From [Ruminococcus] torques ATCC 27756 (GTDB lineage Bacteria; Bacillota; Clostridia; Lachnospirales; Lachnospiraceae), in contig NZ_DS264382.1 of the NCBI RefSeq assembly GCF_000153925.1, positions 24,553-88,552 of the forward strand: DNA of 64,000 nucleotides, written 5' to 3'. The notes under the pieces were generated by a model that was given only the letters and a program-made list of their open reading frames with translations, had not been told where the DNA came from and searched no databases. Numbering within the stretch: position 1 is the stretch's first letter; each line of letters opens with the position of its first letter. Shown here one piece after another: positions 43,776 through 52,223 of this stretch. Made by a program: the position numbers and the translations under genes.

Positions 43776-46220
43776 ATGAAATTATCATTATCATGGATTA
43801 GAGATTATGTAAATATTCCGGAAGATGCAGATCTGAAAAAACTGGCGTACGATCTGACAATGTCTACAGTCGAAGTGGAAGATGTGGAATATCTTGCAGA
43901 ACGTTTTGAAAATATGATCGTCGGAGTGATCGAAAAGATCGAGCCGCATCCGAATGCGGACAGACTGCGAGTATGTAAAGTAAATATCGGCAGTGATGAG
44001 ATCAAAGACATCGTATGCGGAGGCATTAATCTGGAAGAAGGAATGCGCGTTGCAGTATCTTGTCCGGGAGCGGTTGTCCGCTGGCACGGCGAGGGTGAGC
44101 CTGTAGTGATCAAAAATTCTAAACTTCGCGGAGTTGAGTCATTCGGTATGATCTGCGCTTCAGATGAGATCGGATTAGGCGAGCTGTTCCCGTCAGAAAC
44201 AGAAGGAGAAATCCTTGATCTGTCAGCGTTTGACGTTCCGGCAGGAACTTCTTTGGCAAATGCTTTGGATATGAATGACGTGCTTCTTGAGATCGACAAT
44301 AAATCAATGACAAACAGACCGGACCTTTGGGGACATTACGGAATCGCCCGCGAGATCGCGGCTCTTTATAACTTGCCGCTTGCAAAGATCGAGCCTTTCC
44401 GGGCAGACGTTCAGTCTGATTTTAAAGTCGAGATAGAAGATCCTGACAGATGTACAAGATATATCGGCGTTGAAATGTCAGGCGTGGCTGTAAAACCTGC
44501 GCCGTATAAAATGCAGAATAGAATCTGGAAAGTAGGAATGCGTCCGATCAATGCGCTTGTTGATATCACGAACTATGTAATGCTTGCAACAGGAAATCCG
44601 ACACATGCATTTGACGCGGACAATATTACGGATCACATTGTTGTAAGACATGCAGGAGAAGGTGAGAAACTGCTTCTTTTAAATGATAAAGAACTTGAAT
44701 TAAACGCAGATGATCTTGTAATCACAGATTCCGAAGGCGCGGTTGCTCTTGCAGGAGTTATGGGCGGAGCGAAAGATTCGATCCTGCCGAAGACGGAACG
44801 CGTGATTCTTGAAGTGGCAAACTTTGAAGCGACAGGCATCCGCCGTACGGCGCTTCGTTACGATACGCGTACAGAAGCGTCTTCCAGATATGAGAAAGCA
44901 ATCGATCCTGAAAGATGCGATCAGGCGCTTGCTCTTTCAATGAAGTATTTTAAAGAGCTTTATCCTGAACTTCAGGTGACAGGATACTGCGATAATTATG
45001 TGAAAAAACTCGACAGAGCAGAGATTGACGTTAATCTGACATGGCTTGAGAAGAGACTTGGAAAACATTTGACAAACGAAGAAATCCAGGGCAAATTAGA
45101 GCAGCTTGGATTCGATGTTCAGATCGACGGAGACAACATGCATGTGACGGCGCCGACATGGCGTTCGACAGGAGATATTTCCATTAAAGACGATGTGATG
45201 GAAGAAGTTGCCAGAATGTACGGATACGATAATTTCGAGGCGACAGAGTTTACGACGACATTTACAGACTCGATCAATCAGAAAGATAAGAGTCTTGTAA
45301 GAAATATTAAAGAATATCTTGCAATACGCTGTGGAATGCAGGAAGTATATACTTATCCGTGGATGAACGATGTGTTTGTAAACGCAGTTCTGCAAAGCAC
45401 AGACGGAGTTTTGAAACTTTCCACGCCTCCGGCGCCGGATATGAGCTGCATTCGTTCTTCTCTTCTGCCGAACCTTTGCGAGGCGGTTGCGAAAAACGAG
45501 CGTTACTTTAATGATTTTTCTATCTTTGAAGAGGCTCAGGTGTTCTTTGATAAAAACTACACAAATGCATATGATGAGACGGAATCTCTTCCTGAACAGC
45601 GCAGACATATCGGAGCGGCATTTGCAAGCAGCGTAAAGGACATCGGTATGCTTTTCAGAGAGGCAAAAGGAGTTCTTGAGTATATGCCGAGATATACGCA
45701 TATGGAAGCGTATGAGTTTAAAAAAGAAGAAAAGCCGGTATGGGCTGACAATGTTGTGTGGCTGAATATTTACCTTGATGACGAGAAAATCGGCGATATG
45801 GGGCTTGTAGCGAAAAAAGTTTCTATGGAATGCGGCATTAAGAATCTTTCTGTGATTCTTTTTGAAATGGATGCTTCAAAACTGAAACCGCTGAAATCAA
45901 GAACGAATAAATTCGAGCATCTTGCAGAGTATCCTGAGACAGACTATGACATTTCCATGCTTTTTGATTCCGATGCAGTATGGAATGACATTTATGATGC
46001 CGTTATGGGTAAAAAGAAAGCAAGCGCCCTTTTAAAAGACGCATCGTTTGTAGATGAATACAGAGGAAAACAGATTCCGCAGGGCAAAAAATCCGTAACG
46101 ATCAGACTGACGATCGGATCTGATGAGAAAACGCTGACATCACAGGAGATCGAAAGCGTCGCCGAACAGGTTATGAAAAAACTCGGAAAGAAAATGGGCG
46201 CAGAGCTTAGAACACAATAA
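43776..46220 (+). CDS. pheT: Phenylalanine--tRNA ligase beta subunit
   Basis: 814 residues behind GAGGAGAGAG, 28 bp after pheS. Domains: tRNA-binding EMAP-like at about 40-150, B3/B4 editing domain around 205-370 (NRPDLWGHYGIAREIAALYN), B5 around 400-470 (WLEKRLGKHL), the pseudo-catalytic domain, and the C-terminal FDX-ACB anticodon-binding domain from about 715 (YPETDYDISMLF...KSVTIRLTIGSDEKTLT). Length and order are standard. It forms the enzyme with PheS. Confidence 0.97.
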   Translation: MKLSLSWIRDYVNIPEDADLKKLAYDLTMSTVEVEDVEYLAERFENMIVGVIEKIEPHPNADRLRVCKVNIGSDEIKDIVCGGINLEEGMRVAVSCPGAVVRWHGEGEPVVIKNSKLRGVESFGMICASDEIGLGELFPSETEGEILDLSAFDVPAGTSLANALDMNDVLLEIDNKSMTNRPDLWGHYGIAREIAALYNLPLAKIEPFRADVQSDFKVEIEDPDRCTRYIGVEMSGVAVKPAPYKMQNRIWKVGMRPINALVDITNYVMLATGNPTHAFDADNITDHIVVRHAGEGEKLLLLNDKELELNADDLVITDSEGAVALAGVMGGAKDSILPKTERVILEVANFEATGIRRTALRYDTRTEASSRYEKAIDPERCDQALALSMKYFKELYPELQVTGYCDNYVKKLDRAEIDVNLTWLEKRLGKHLTNEEIQGKLEQLGFDVQIDGDNMHVTAPTWRSTGDISIKDDVMEEVARMYGYDNFEATEFTTTFTDSINQKDKSLVRNIKEYLAIRCGMQEVYTYPWMNDVFVNAVLQSTDGVLKLSTPPAPDMSCIRSSLLPNLCEAVAKNERYFNDFSIFEEAQVFFDKNYTNAYDETESLPEQRRHIGAAFASSVKDIGMLFREAKGVLEYMPRYTHMEAYEFKKEEKPVWADNVVWLNIYLDDEKIGDMGLVAKKVSMECGIKNLSVILFEMDASKLKPLKSRTNKFEHLAEYPETDYDISMLFDSDAVWNDIYDAVMGKKKASALLKDASFVDEYRGKQIPQGKKSVTIRLTIGSDEKTLTSQEIESVAEQVMKKLGKKMGAELRTQ

Positions 46221-46262
46221 AACAAGGCTTGCTTCTTAGAAATAACAGGAGATAAACCGAAT

Positions 46263-47288
46263 ATGAAAACAAGTGATTTTTATTATGATCTTCCGGAGGA
46301 GTTGATCGCGCAGGATCCGCTTGAAGACCGTTCCTCTTCCAGACTTATGACAGTGGACAAAGAAACCGGTAAGATCGGACATCATGTATTCAGTGAGATT
46401 ATCGATTATTTGAATGAAGGCGATTGTCTCGTGATAAATGATACAAAGGTAATCCCTGCCAGATTGATCGGAGCAAAAGAAGAAACCGGAGCGAAGATCG
46501 AAGTGCTTCTTCTGAAAAGAGGAGCGGATGATGTGTGGGAAACGCTCGTGAAACCCGGTCGTAAGGCAAAACCGGGAACGCGGATTAGTTTCGGAGACGG
46601 GCTGCTCGTAGGAGAAGTTGTCGATATCGTGGACGAAGGAAACAGACTGATCCATTTTGAATACGAAGGTATCTTTGAAGAAATATTAGATCAGCTCGGT
46701 CAAATGCCTCTTCCGCCGTATATTACGCATCAGCTTCAGGATAAGAACAGATATAATACGGTTTATGCAGAACATTCAGGTTCAGCAGCCGCTCCGACGG
46801 CAGGACTTCATTTTACGCCGGAACTACTTAGAAAAATTGAAGAAAAAGGCGTTGATATTGCAAGAGTAACATTACATGTAGGTTTGGGAACATTTCGTCC
46901 TGTCAAAGTTGACGATGTGGAAAATCATCATATGCACTCGGAATTTTATATGATAAATGAAGAAGCGGCGGAGAAGATCAACCATGCCAAAGACAGGGGC
47001 GGACGCGTGATCTGTGTCGGAACGACAAGCTGCCGCACGATTGAATCTGCGGCAGATGAAAACGGACGTTTAAAGGCTTGCAGTGGCTGGACGGAGATTT
47101 TTATTTATCCGGGTTATCGTTTTAAAACGCTGGACTGCCTGATCACAAACTTCCATTTGCCGGAGTCAACTCTTATTATGCTCGTATCCGCGCTGGCAGG
47201 AAAAGAACATGTTATGGCGGCTTATGAAGAAGCGGTGAAAGAACGATATCGTTTCTTTAGCTTTGGAGATGCCATGCTGATTTTGTAA
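46263..47288 (+). CDS. queA: S-adenosylmethionine:tRNA ribosyltransferase-isomerase
   Basis: 341 residues, 42 bp after pheT. N-terminal [28 protein letters not shown] and [12 protein letters not shown], then [15 protein letters not shown] and the C-terminal [19 protein letters not shown] are diagnostic of QueA. It transfers the ribose part of SAM to 7-aminomethyl-7-deazaguanine in tRNA to form epoxyqueuosine. Other queuosine genes are not in the window. It probably shares the pheST transcript and ends at the hairpin 47362-47395. Confidence 0.96.
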   Translation: MKTSDFYYDLPEELIAQDPLEDRSSSRLMTVDKETGKIGHHVFSEIIDYLNEGDCLVINDTKVIPARLIGAKEETGAKIEVLLLKRGADDVWETLVKPGRKAKPGTRISFGDGLLVGEVVDIVDEGNRLIHFEYEGIFEEILDQLGQMPLPPYITHQLQDKNRYNTVYAEHSGSAAAPTAGLHFTPELLRKIEEKGVDIARVTLHVGLGTFRPVKVDDVENHHMHSEFYMINEEAAEKINHAKDRGGRVICVGTTSCRTIESAADENGRLKACSGWTEIFIYPGYRFKTLDCLITNFHLPESTLIMLVSALAGKEHVMAAYEEAVKERYRFFSFGDAMLIL

Positions 47289-47354
47289 AGTAATTCACGA
47301 CAAAATAATCGGCAACCGGCCTATGGGGTTAATCCTCCCCATGCCTAAAAAGTA

Positions 47355-47433
47355 GGAATAGAAAAACCCACGAGGTGTGCACTCGTGGGTTTTTTGTTGA
47401 CGCTCAACATGGATACGCCGTTTCTTTTTGCCT
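47355..47433 (-). ncRNA. Candidate short RNA convergent to queA
   Basis: A good minus-strand promoter (TTGCAT at 47468-47463, 17-nt spacer, TATAAT at 47445-47440) faces the terminator of queA. A transcript of about 75-80 nt would result, with no convincing coding frame. Function unknown; it could be an antitoxin-type antisense RNA or a free small RNA. Confidence 0.45.
47362..47395. terminator. Bidirectional terminator after queA
   Basis: CCCACGAG paired with CTCGTGGG around seven bases; T run on the plus strand and AAAAA before the stem giving U5 on the minus strand. It can end both queA and a minus-strand short RNA. Confidence 0.9.
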
Positions 47434-47676
47434 GCTGGCATTATAGCATATGCAAATATTGAATGCAATATTCATTTTCCTTGAGTTTCCGCAGTTTTAT
47501 ATAGTGTGATTTGGATTGAAGTAATCACGATGGATTAAAGTGTTGGCAAGCACTTCCTTTCAGGACTTTCTGCAAGCAGGGGGAAATTAAATGTTTAAAA
47601 GGTTTTAAAATTGTTGTTTTCAGGTGTAAGATTTGCGGATAAATCCCTAGTATATAGCTGAGAGGAGGATGATACG
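47396..47676. other. Gene-free interval before the second sigma operon
   Basis: Holds the minus-strand promoter described above and, near 47548-47582, a stretch whose minus strand resembles the toxin leader at 49.62 kb (CCTG-TTGCAG, then AAAGGA-like and GCTT). No toxin frame follows. No other gene is seen. Confidence 0.4.
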
Positions 47677-48237
47677 TTGGAAGAAGATAGTAAAATTATT
47701 GATTTGCTCTATAAGCGAGAGGAACAGGCTCTTATAGAATTGTCGGAAAAATACGGAACGGCGTGTAAACGTATTGCAGGCAACATTTTGAAAAATCATC
47801 GTGATGCAGAGGAATGTGTAAATGATACATACCTTGCCGTATGGAATACAATACCGCCTAAAAATCCAAATCCGTTAAGGGCTTATATATTCCGGATTAT
47901 CCGAAATATATCTATTGCGAAGTACCATGAGAACACTTGTATTAAGCGGAACAGCTATTATGATGTGGCGTTGCAGGAATTGGAGAACTGTCTTATGGCA
48001 GTAATGACTGTCGAACAGGAAATGGAAGCAAATGAATTGTCGGATTTACTTGACGGCTTTCTTGAAACGTTAGATAAGAGAAGCAGAATAATGTTTGTTC
48101 GCCGTTATTGGTATTCTGATAGTATTTCAGATCTTGCGGAAAGGTTTCAAATAAGTAATAACAATGTATCAGTCCGGCTTTCACGAATTAGAGGAAAATT
48201 AAAACGATATTTAAAAAAGGAGGGCGTTGAAGTATGA
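47677..48237 (+). CDS. ECF-type RNA polymerase sigma factor
   Basis: TTG start about eight bases after GAGAGGAGG. 186 residues. Region 2 (ALIELSEKYGTACKRIAGNILKNHRDAEECVNDTYLAVWNTIPP) and region 4 (KRSRIMFVRRYWYSDSISDLAERFQISNNNVSVRLSRIRGKLK) are clear. It belongs to the ECF type common in Lachnospiraceae, found with a membrane anti-sigma gene downstream. Overlaps that gene by four bases (ATGA). Confidence 0.92.
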   Translation: MEEDSKIIDLLYKREEQALIELSEKYGTACKRIAGNILKNHRDAEECVNDTYLAVWNTIPPKNPNPLRAYIFRIIRNISIAKYHENTCIKRNSYYDVALQELENCLMAVMTVEQEMEANELSDLLDGFLETLDKRSRIMFVRRYWYSDSISDLAERFQISNNNVSVRLSRIRGKLKRYLKKEGVEV

Positions 48238-49265
48238 GAAAAAAGGATATATCAGATGCGATTGGCAATATTAATGATCGATATATCGAAGAAGCTGCAG
48301 ATTTTCAGAGAAAAAAGAAAAGGACAGGGAAGAGTTCTATTTTACAAAAGAGCGTTGCTGCCGCGGCTTCATTTATACTTGTATTTATATTATCTGTTTC
48401 GACATTGGTAGCTGCGGATTTTTCTCCGGCTTATGAATTTCTCTATACGTTGTCTCCGTCAGCAGCCCAAAAGTTAAAGCCTGTTAGTATGATAAGTGAG
48501 GATAATGGTATTAAAATAGAGGTTATTTCTGCTTATGTAGAGAGCGGAGAGGCGAAGATACTTATTTCTGTACAAGATTTGGAGGAAGACAGGATTGATG
48601 AAACGACAGATTTGTTTGATAGTTTTAGTATCAATACCTCATTTGACTGCAGTAGCTCATGTGAAAATATAAAGTATGATGCAGAGACGGAAACAGCCGT
48701 TTTTTTGATTTCTATATCGCAATGGGATAAGTATGATATTGCAGATGAGAAAATAACTTTCTCTGTGCGGGAAATATTGAGTAATAAAGAAACGTATGAA
48801 GGTTCAATATCGACATTAAATTTGGATAAGAATAGCGGTTCGGTAAAGATTTTTACTCCGTATAGTGTTTTGGGTGGGAGTGGTGCAAATAGTGAAAAGT
48901 ATATGGAAGATTTTCAGGCTCTCGTATCTCAAGGAGATATAAATTCGCCTGTTTCGGGAGTTGCTCTTACGGCGATAGGATATGTGGGAGAAAAACTTCA
49001 TATTCAAATCAGATATGATTCTGCGCTTGAAACGGATAATCATGGATATGTTTATTTGAAGAACAGTGATGGAGATGTTCTTGATTGTGAAGCAAGTATT
49101 TCTTTCTTTACAGATGAAGGAGAAAAAGATATGTACAGCGAATATATCTTTGACTTGTCAGATAAAAATGTTTCGGATTATGTTATTTATGGAAAGTTCA
49201 CAACAAGTAATATGCACATTAAAGGGAAGTGGAGTGTTACATTTCCATTGGAAAAGGTAAGGTAA
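48234..49265 (+). CDS. Membrane anti-sigma-like protein paired with the ECF sigma
   Basis: 343 residues; ATG in the ATGA overlap with the sigma gene. An N-terminal helical cytosolic part (SDAIGNINDRYIEEAADFQRKKKRTGK) is followed by a helix (SVAAAASFILVFILSVSTLVAA) and a ~270-residue extracytoplasmic part with DUF4179-like strands. The gene pairing and topology fit an anti-sigma or signal-receiving partner. The sensed stimulus is unknown. Confidence 0.75.
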   Translation: MRKKDISDAIGNINDRYIEEAADFQRKKKRTGKSSILQKSVAAAASFILVFILSVSTLVAADFSPAYEFLYTLSPSAAQKLKPVSMISEDNGIKIEVISAYVESGEAKILISVQDLEEDRIDETTDLFDSFSINTSFDCSSSCENIKYDAETETAVFLISISQWDKYDIADEKITFSVREILSNKETYEGSISTLNLDKNSGSVKIFTPYSVLGGSGANSEKYMEDFQALVSQGDINSPVSGVALTAIGYVGEKLHIQIRYDSALETDNHGYVYLKNSDGDVLDCEASISFFTDEGEKDMYSEYIFDLSDKNVSDYVIYGKFTTSNMHIKGKWSVTFPLEKVR

Positions 49266-49282
49266 TAAAAAGGTAAGATAAT

Positions 49283-49349
49283 AAACAGCGAAAACCCGCT
49301 AACCTTCCGGCTAACGGGTTTCGTTGTTTTATAGTTATCTAAAGGAATG
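49283..49349 (+). repeat. Structured repeat, short copy 1 (terminator of the sigma operon)
   Basis: AAACCCGCTAACC / GGCTAACGGGTTT hairpin with a T-rich tail and a trailing TAGTTATCTAAAGGAATG. Identical over its length to the start of copies 2 (49778) and 3 (61801), apart from one T. Confidence 0.9.
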
Positions 49350-49373
49350 TTTACGCATTTACAAAGATACATG

Positions 49374-49402
49374 TTTACAATGTGCTTAATGGATGGTATA
49401 TT
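49374..49402 (+). promoter_or_regulatory. Plus-strand promoter of the candidate antitoxin RNA
   Basis: TTTACA at 49374-49379, 17-nt spacer, TATATT at 49397-49402. Transcription would begin near 49409-49415 and run toward the toxin terminator. Confidence 0.65.
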
Positions 49403-49408
49403 ATAGAT

Positions 49409-49503
49409 ATAAATAAGGCACTACTGATAGTTGGTTAGTCCAAATTTGATAAAGTTACAAAAAAGTAACCGTATTCCTTGGTCGAGGGGCGGTTACTTTT
49501 TTG
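49409..49503 (+). ncRNA. Candidate antisense antitoxin RNA of the type I locus
   Basis: Predicted transcript of roughly 90 nt between the promoter at 49374-49402 and the bidirectional terminator (AAAGTAACCG / CGGTTACTTT, 49461-49502). It overlaps the 3' end and terminator of the toxin message. Its first bases AAGGCACTAC and later GGTTAGTCC are also found at the 5' end of the toxin message on the other strand. Confidence 0.5.
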
Positions 49504-49585
49504 ATTGATTTATGTACGCTATCAGAATCGTTACAACAATACTAAGTATCATTAGTACGATGGAGAGCATTTCAAAATCACTCAT
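49493..49585 (-). CDS. 30-residue type I toxin (holin-like family)
   Basis: On the minus strand an AAGGAGG site precedes ATG 49585; the frame stops at 49495-49493. The peptide begins MSDFEMLSIVLMILSIVV and ends in a short polar tail YINQSKK, one hydrophobic helix. This pattern is that of the putative holin-like toxin family (PF16935) of type I toxin-antitoxin loci in Firmicutes. A minus-strand promoter (TTGTTA at 49729-49724, 17-nt spacer, TAAAAT at 49706-49701) gives a ~235-nt message with a long structured leader. It would act on the membrane if translated. Confidence 0.85.
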   Translation of the reverse strand: MSDFEMLSIVLMILSIVVTILIAYINQSKK

Positions 49586-49700
49586 AAGTTAAGCCCTCCT
49601 TTCCAAGATTTCCTGCAAACAGGATTTCTATGTAATCAGAGAGTTCGGTCTCTCTGTTGAAGGACTAACCGCCTACCATTCTCATGTAGTGCCTTGTCTT

Positions 49701-49729
49701 ATTTTAGCAAAAGTTTCTTTTTATAACAA
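49701..49729 (-). promoter_or_regulatory. Promoter of the toxin message
   Basis: On the minus strand TTGTTA, a 17-nt spacer and TAAAAT. Start of transcription near 49695, followed by AAGGCACTAC and a leader with a CCTGTTTGCAGG hairpin just before the ribosome site. Confidence 0.75.
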
Positions 49730-49777
49730 CATATTTATCGTGAAATACAGTCGATTAAAAATCGTAAAAGTTTCTGC

Positions 49778-49990
49778 AAACAGCGAAAACCCGCTAACCT
49801 TCCGGCTAACGGGTTTCGTTGTTTTATAGTTATCTAAAGGAATGAGAGTAAAGCGTGATATCCTTGTTCAGGGGATATCATTACTTTTATGAGGGGGATA
49901 GTTGTTTATCAACTATCTGATACTTAGTATAAAGAGAAAATATGTCTAAAGTATGTTGAAAGAATAAAAGAATACGAAAATTTCTAAACA
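49778..49990 (+). repeat. Structured noncoding repeat, copy 2
   Basis: Three hairpins in series: CCCGCTAACC / GGCTAACGGG; a stem with TGATATCC / GGATATCA flanked by AGTAA / TTACT (49848-49890); and GATAGTTG / CAACTATC. About 200 bp correspond to 61801-62030. No coding sequence is seen. Confidence 0.85.
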
Positions 49991-50146
49991 GAAGATTAAT
50001 AAAACGGAAAAAGAGTTCTATACATTTGCGGTATTTATGGTATAATAGGCACGTTGTGCCTGCGAGCCGGGGCGGTATCGTCGGGTTTTATACAACATTT
50101 AATTAAGAATACTTACAATTTTAGAAGAAAAAGAACGAGGTGAGGT

Positions 50147-50773
50147 ATGGAATATTTATCAGCTTTAAAAAAATCTGTTGTTGCCGGGTTGATGATCGGG
50201 ATCGGCTGTACTGTTTTTTTGAATATGGACAATTCAATCGTGGCGTCATTTTTATTCGGATTAGGACTTTTTACGATTATCAATTTGGAATTGAATTTGT
50301 TTACCGGCAAGATCGGATATATCTGTAAAGAAAATTGTGCCGAGACATTGATTACTTTGGTCGGAAACGGAATCGGTGTTAATATTATGGCGTTTCTTAT
50401 GAAACAAACCCGTGTCGGAGTAAGATTGGTTGAGAAGGCGGGCCCGATCGTAGAAACGAAATTGTCAGATACATATATTAGTTTGTTTTTGCTGGCTGTT
50501 TGTTGTGGAATGCTGATGTATATTGCCGTGGCAACATTTAAAAAACAGCCGAATATTTTAGGCACGATCGCAGTCTTTCTTTGCGTTTCGGTCTTTATTT
50601 TGGCAGGATTCGAGCACTGTATTGCAAATATGTTTTATTTTGGTCTTGTAAGTACACCGACAAAATATGCTGTTCCGCTTCTTATTATGATTCTCGGAAA
50701 CAGTACGGGAGGTATTTTGCTGTGTAAGCTTACGCAGCATGTGCAGATTCAGAAAAACTCGGAAAATGCGTAA
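50147..50773 (+). CDS. Formate/nitrite transporter family protein
   Basis: 208 residues behind GAGGTGAGG. Six helices in the FNT order, with NLELNLFTGKIGY (the loop after helix 2) and the signature GFEHCIANMFYFGL. FNT channels move formate, nitrite or related anions; 208 residues is shorter than the usual 250-290, mainly at the termini. Substrate not clear. No cotranscribed partner is obvious. Confidence 0.85.
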   Translation: MEYLSALKKSVVAGLMIGIGCTVFLNMDNSIVASFLFGLGLFTIINLELNLFTGKIGYICKENCAETLITLVGNGIGVNIMAFLMKQTRVGVRLVEKAGPIVETKLSDTYISLFLLAVCCGMLMYIAVATFKKQPNILGTIAVFLCVSVFILAGFEHCIANMFYFGLVSTPTKYAVPLLIMILGNSTGGILLCKLTQHVQIQKNSENA

Positions 50774-50821
50774 TGCAGACAGTGATTTTCTTTGAGAATA
50801 CATTTCCTGAAAAAAGGCGGA

Positions 50822-50864
50822 TTTCAACCTGAACATACGATTTGTTCAGGTTGATTTTTTATAT
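50822..50864 (+). terminator. Rho-independent terminator after the FNT gene
   Basis: TTTCAACCTGAACA / TTGTTCAGGTTGA stem with a short loop and six T. Confidence 0.88.
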
Positions 50865-50910
50865 ACGATACAATATAATGAAGCGGAGCAAAAGGAAAGG
50901 GGGTACGAAA

Positions 50911-52113
50911 ATGTTAAAAGACAAAACAGTTTTGCTCGGAGTTACCGGAAGTATCGCTGCGTATAAGATCGCGTATCTTGCCAGTGCGCTGAAAAAGCTT
51001 CATGCGGACGTACATGTGCTTATGACGAAAAATGCGGTTAATTTTATCAATCCGATCACGTTTGAAACGCTGACGGGAAATAAGTGTCTTGTAGACACGT
51101 TTGACCGTAATTTTGAGTATAGCGTGGAGCATGTGTCTCTGGCAAAGAAAGCGGATATCGTAATGATCGCACCGGCAAGCGCCAACGTGATCGGGAAAGT
51201 CGCCCACGGCATAGCGGACGATATGCTGACAACAACGGTTATGGCATGCAGATGTAAGAAATTTATCGCGCCTGCGATGAACACGAACATGTATGAAAAT
51301 CCTATCGTGCAGGACAACTTAAAGATCTTGCAGGTATACGGATACGGTGTTGTAGATCCGGCAGTGGGATACCTTGCATGCGGAGATACCGGAGCCGGAA
51401 AGATGGTTGAGCCGGACGTTCTGCTCGATGTCATTTTGCAGGAAATCGCATATGAAAAAGATCTGGCAGGTTTGAAGATCCTTGTAACGGCAGGCCCGAC
51501 ACAGGAAGCGGTCGATCCGGTACGGTATATTACAAACCATTCTACCGGAAAGATGGGTTATGCTATTGCAAAAATCGCATCAAGGAGAGGCGCTGAGGTG
51601 ACGCTCGTATCAGGGCCAACTGCCGAGGAAGAACCTGCATTTGTAAATGTTGTAAATGTATGTTCCGCAAAGGAGATGTTCGAGGCAGTTAAGGAACGGG
51701 CGCAGGAACAGGATATCATTATCAAAGCGGCAGCAGTGGCGGATTACAGACCGAAACACATAAGAGGCAGCAAGATGAAAAAGACAGAAGACGGATCGGA
51801 TCTGACGCTTGAGCTGGAACGCACAGACGATATTTTGGCTTATCTCGGAGCACACAAAAAGCAGGGGCAGTTTTTATGCGGGTTTGCAATGGAAACGGAA
51901 GACTTGATTGCAAATGCAAAAAGAAAACTGGAAAAGAAGCGGCTTGACATGATCGCCGCAAACAGTCTTCGTGTGGAAGGCGCAGGATTCGGCGGAAATA
52001 CAAATGTCGTAACGGTCATCACGAAAGAGAAGGAAGTTTCACTCGGAAAAATGACAAAAGAGGAGACAGCCGCAGAACTTTTGACGATGATTGCAGAAGC
52101 CAGAAAAGTCTGA
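50911..52113 (+). CDS. coaBC: Bifunctional phosphopantothenoylcysteine decarboxylase/synthase
   Basis: ATG 50911 follows AAAGGAAAGGGGG. 400 residues. CoaC half: LLGVTGSIAAYKIAYL (flavin site), APAMNTNMYENPIVQDN and the catalytic Cys in LACGDTGAGKM. CoaB half: LVTAGPTQEAVDPVRYITNHSTGKMGYAIA, DIIIKAAAVADYRPK and the C-terminal lysine-rich end. It performs two consecutive CoA steps: ligation of cysteine to 4'-phosphopantothenate and its decarboxylation. Followed by genes for pantothenate uptake and phosphorylation. Confidence 0.96.
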   Translation: MLKDKTVLLGVTGSIAAYKIAYLASALKKLHADVHVLMTKNAVNFINPITFETLTGNKCLVDTFDRNFEYSVEHVSLAKKADIVMIAPASANVIGKVAHGIADDMLTTTVMACRCKKFIAPAMNTNMYENPIVQDNLKILQVYGYGVVDPAVGYLACGDTGAGKMVEPDVLLDVILQEIAYEKDLAGLKILVTAGPTQEAVDPVRYITNHSTGKMGYAIAKIASRRGAEVTLVSGPTAEEEPAFVNVVNVCSAKEMFEAVKERAQEQDIIIKAAAVADYRPKHIRGSKMKKTEDGSDLTLELERTDDILAYLGAHKKQGQFLCGFAMETEDLIANAKRKLEKKRLDMIAANSLRVEGAGFGGNTNVVTVITKEKEVSLGKMTKEETAAELLTMIAEARKV

Positions 52114-52205
52114 TAAGAAACAGACAAAAAGCAAATGTATTGTATCCCGAAAGGGAACGATAAGAAGCAGACAAAAAGCAAATGTATTGTATCCCGAAAG
52201 GGAAT
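52112..52205 (+). repeat. Two tandem 47-bp repeats between coaBC and the transporter gene
   Basis: Units at 52112-52158 and 52159-52205 differ at two bases. Each ends in TCCC-GAAA-GGGA, a hairpin with a GNRA tetraloop. Just downstream is the ribosome site of the next gene. Confidence 0.95.
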
Positions 52206-52223
52206 GATAACAAGGAGGCAGAC

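Noticed and set aside
47324..47356. A ten-codon frame MGLILPMPKK before the queA terminator
   Set aside because: No ribosome site; the DNA is better explained as a hairpin (ATGGGG / CCCCAT).
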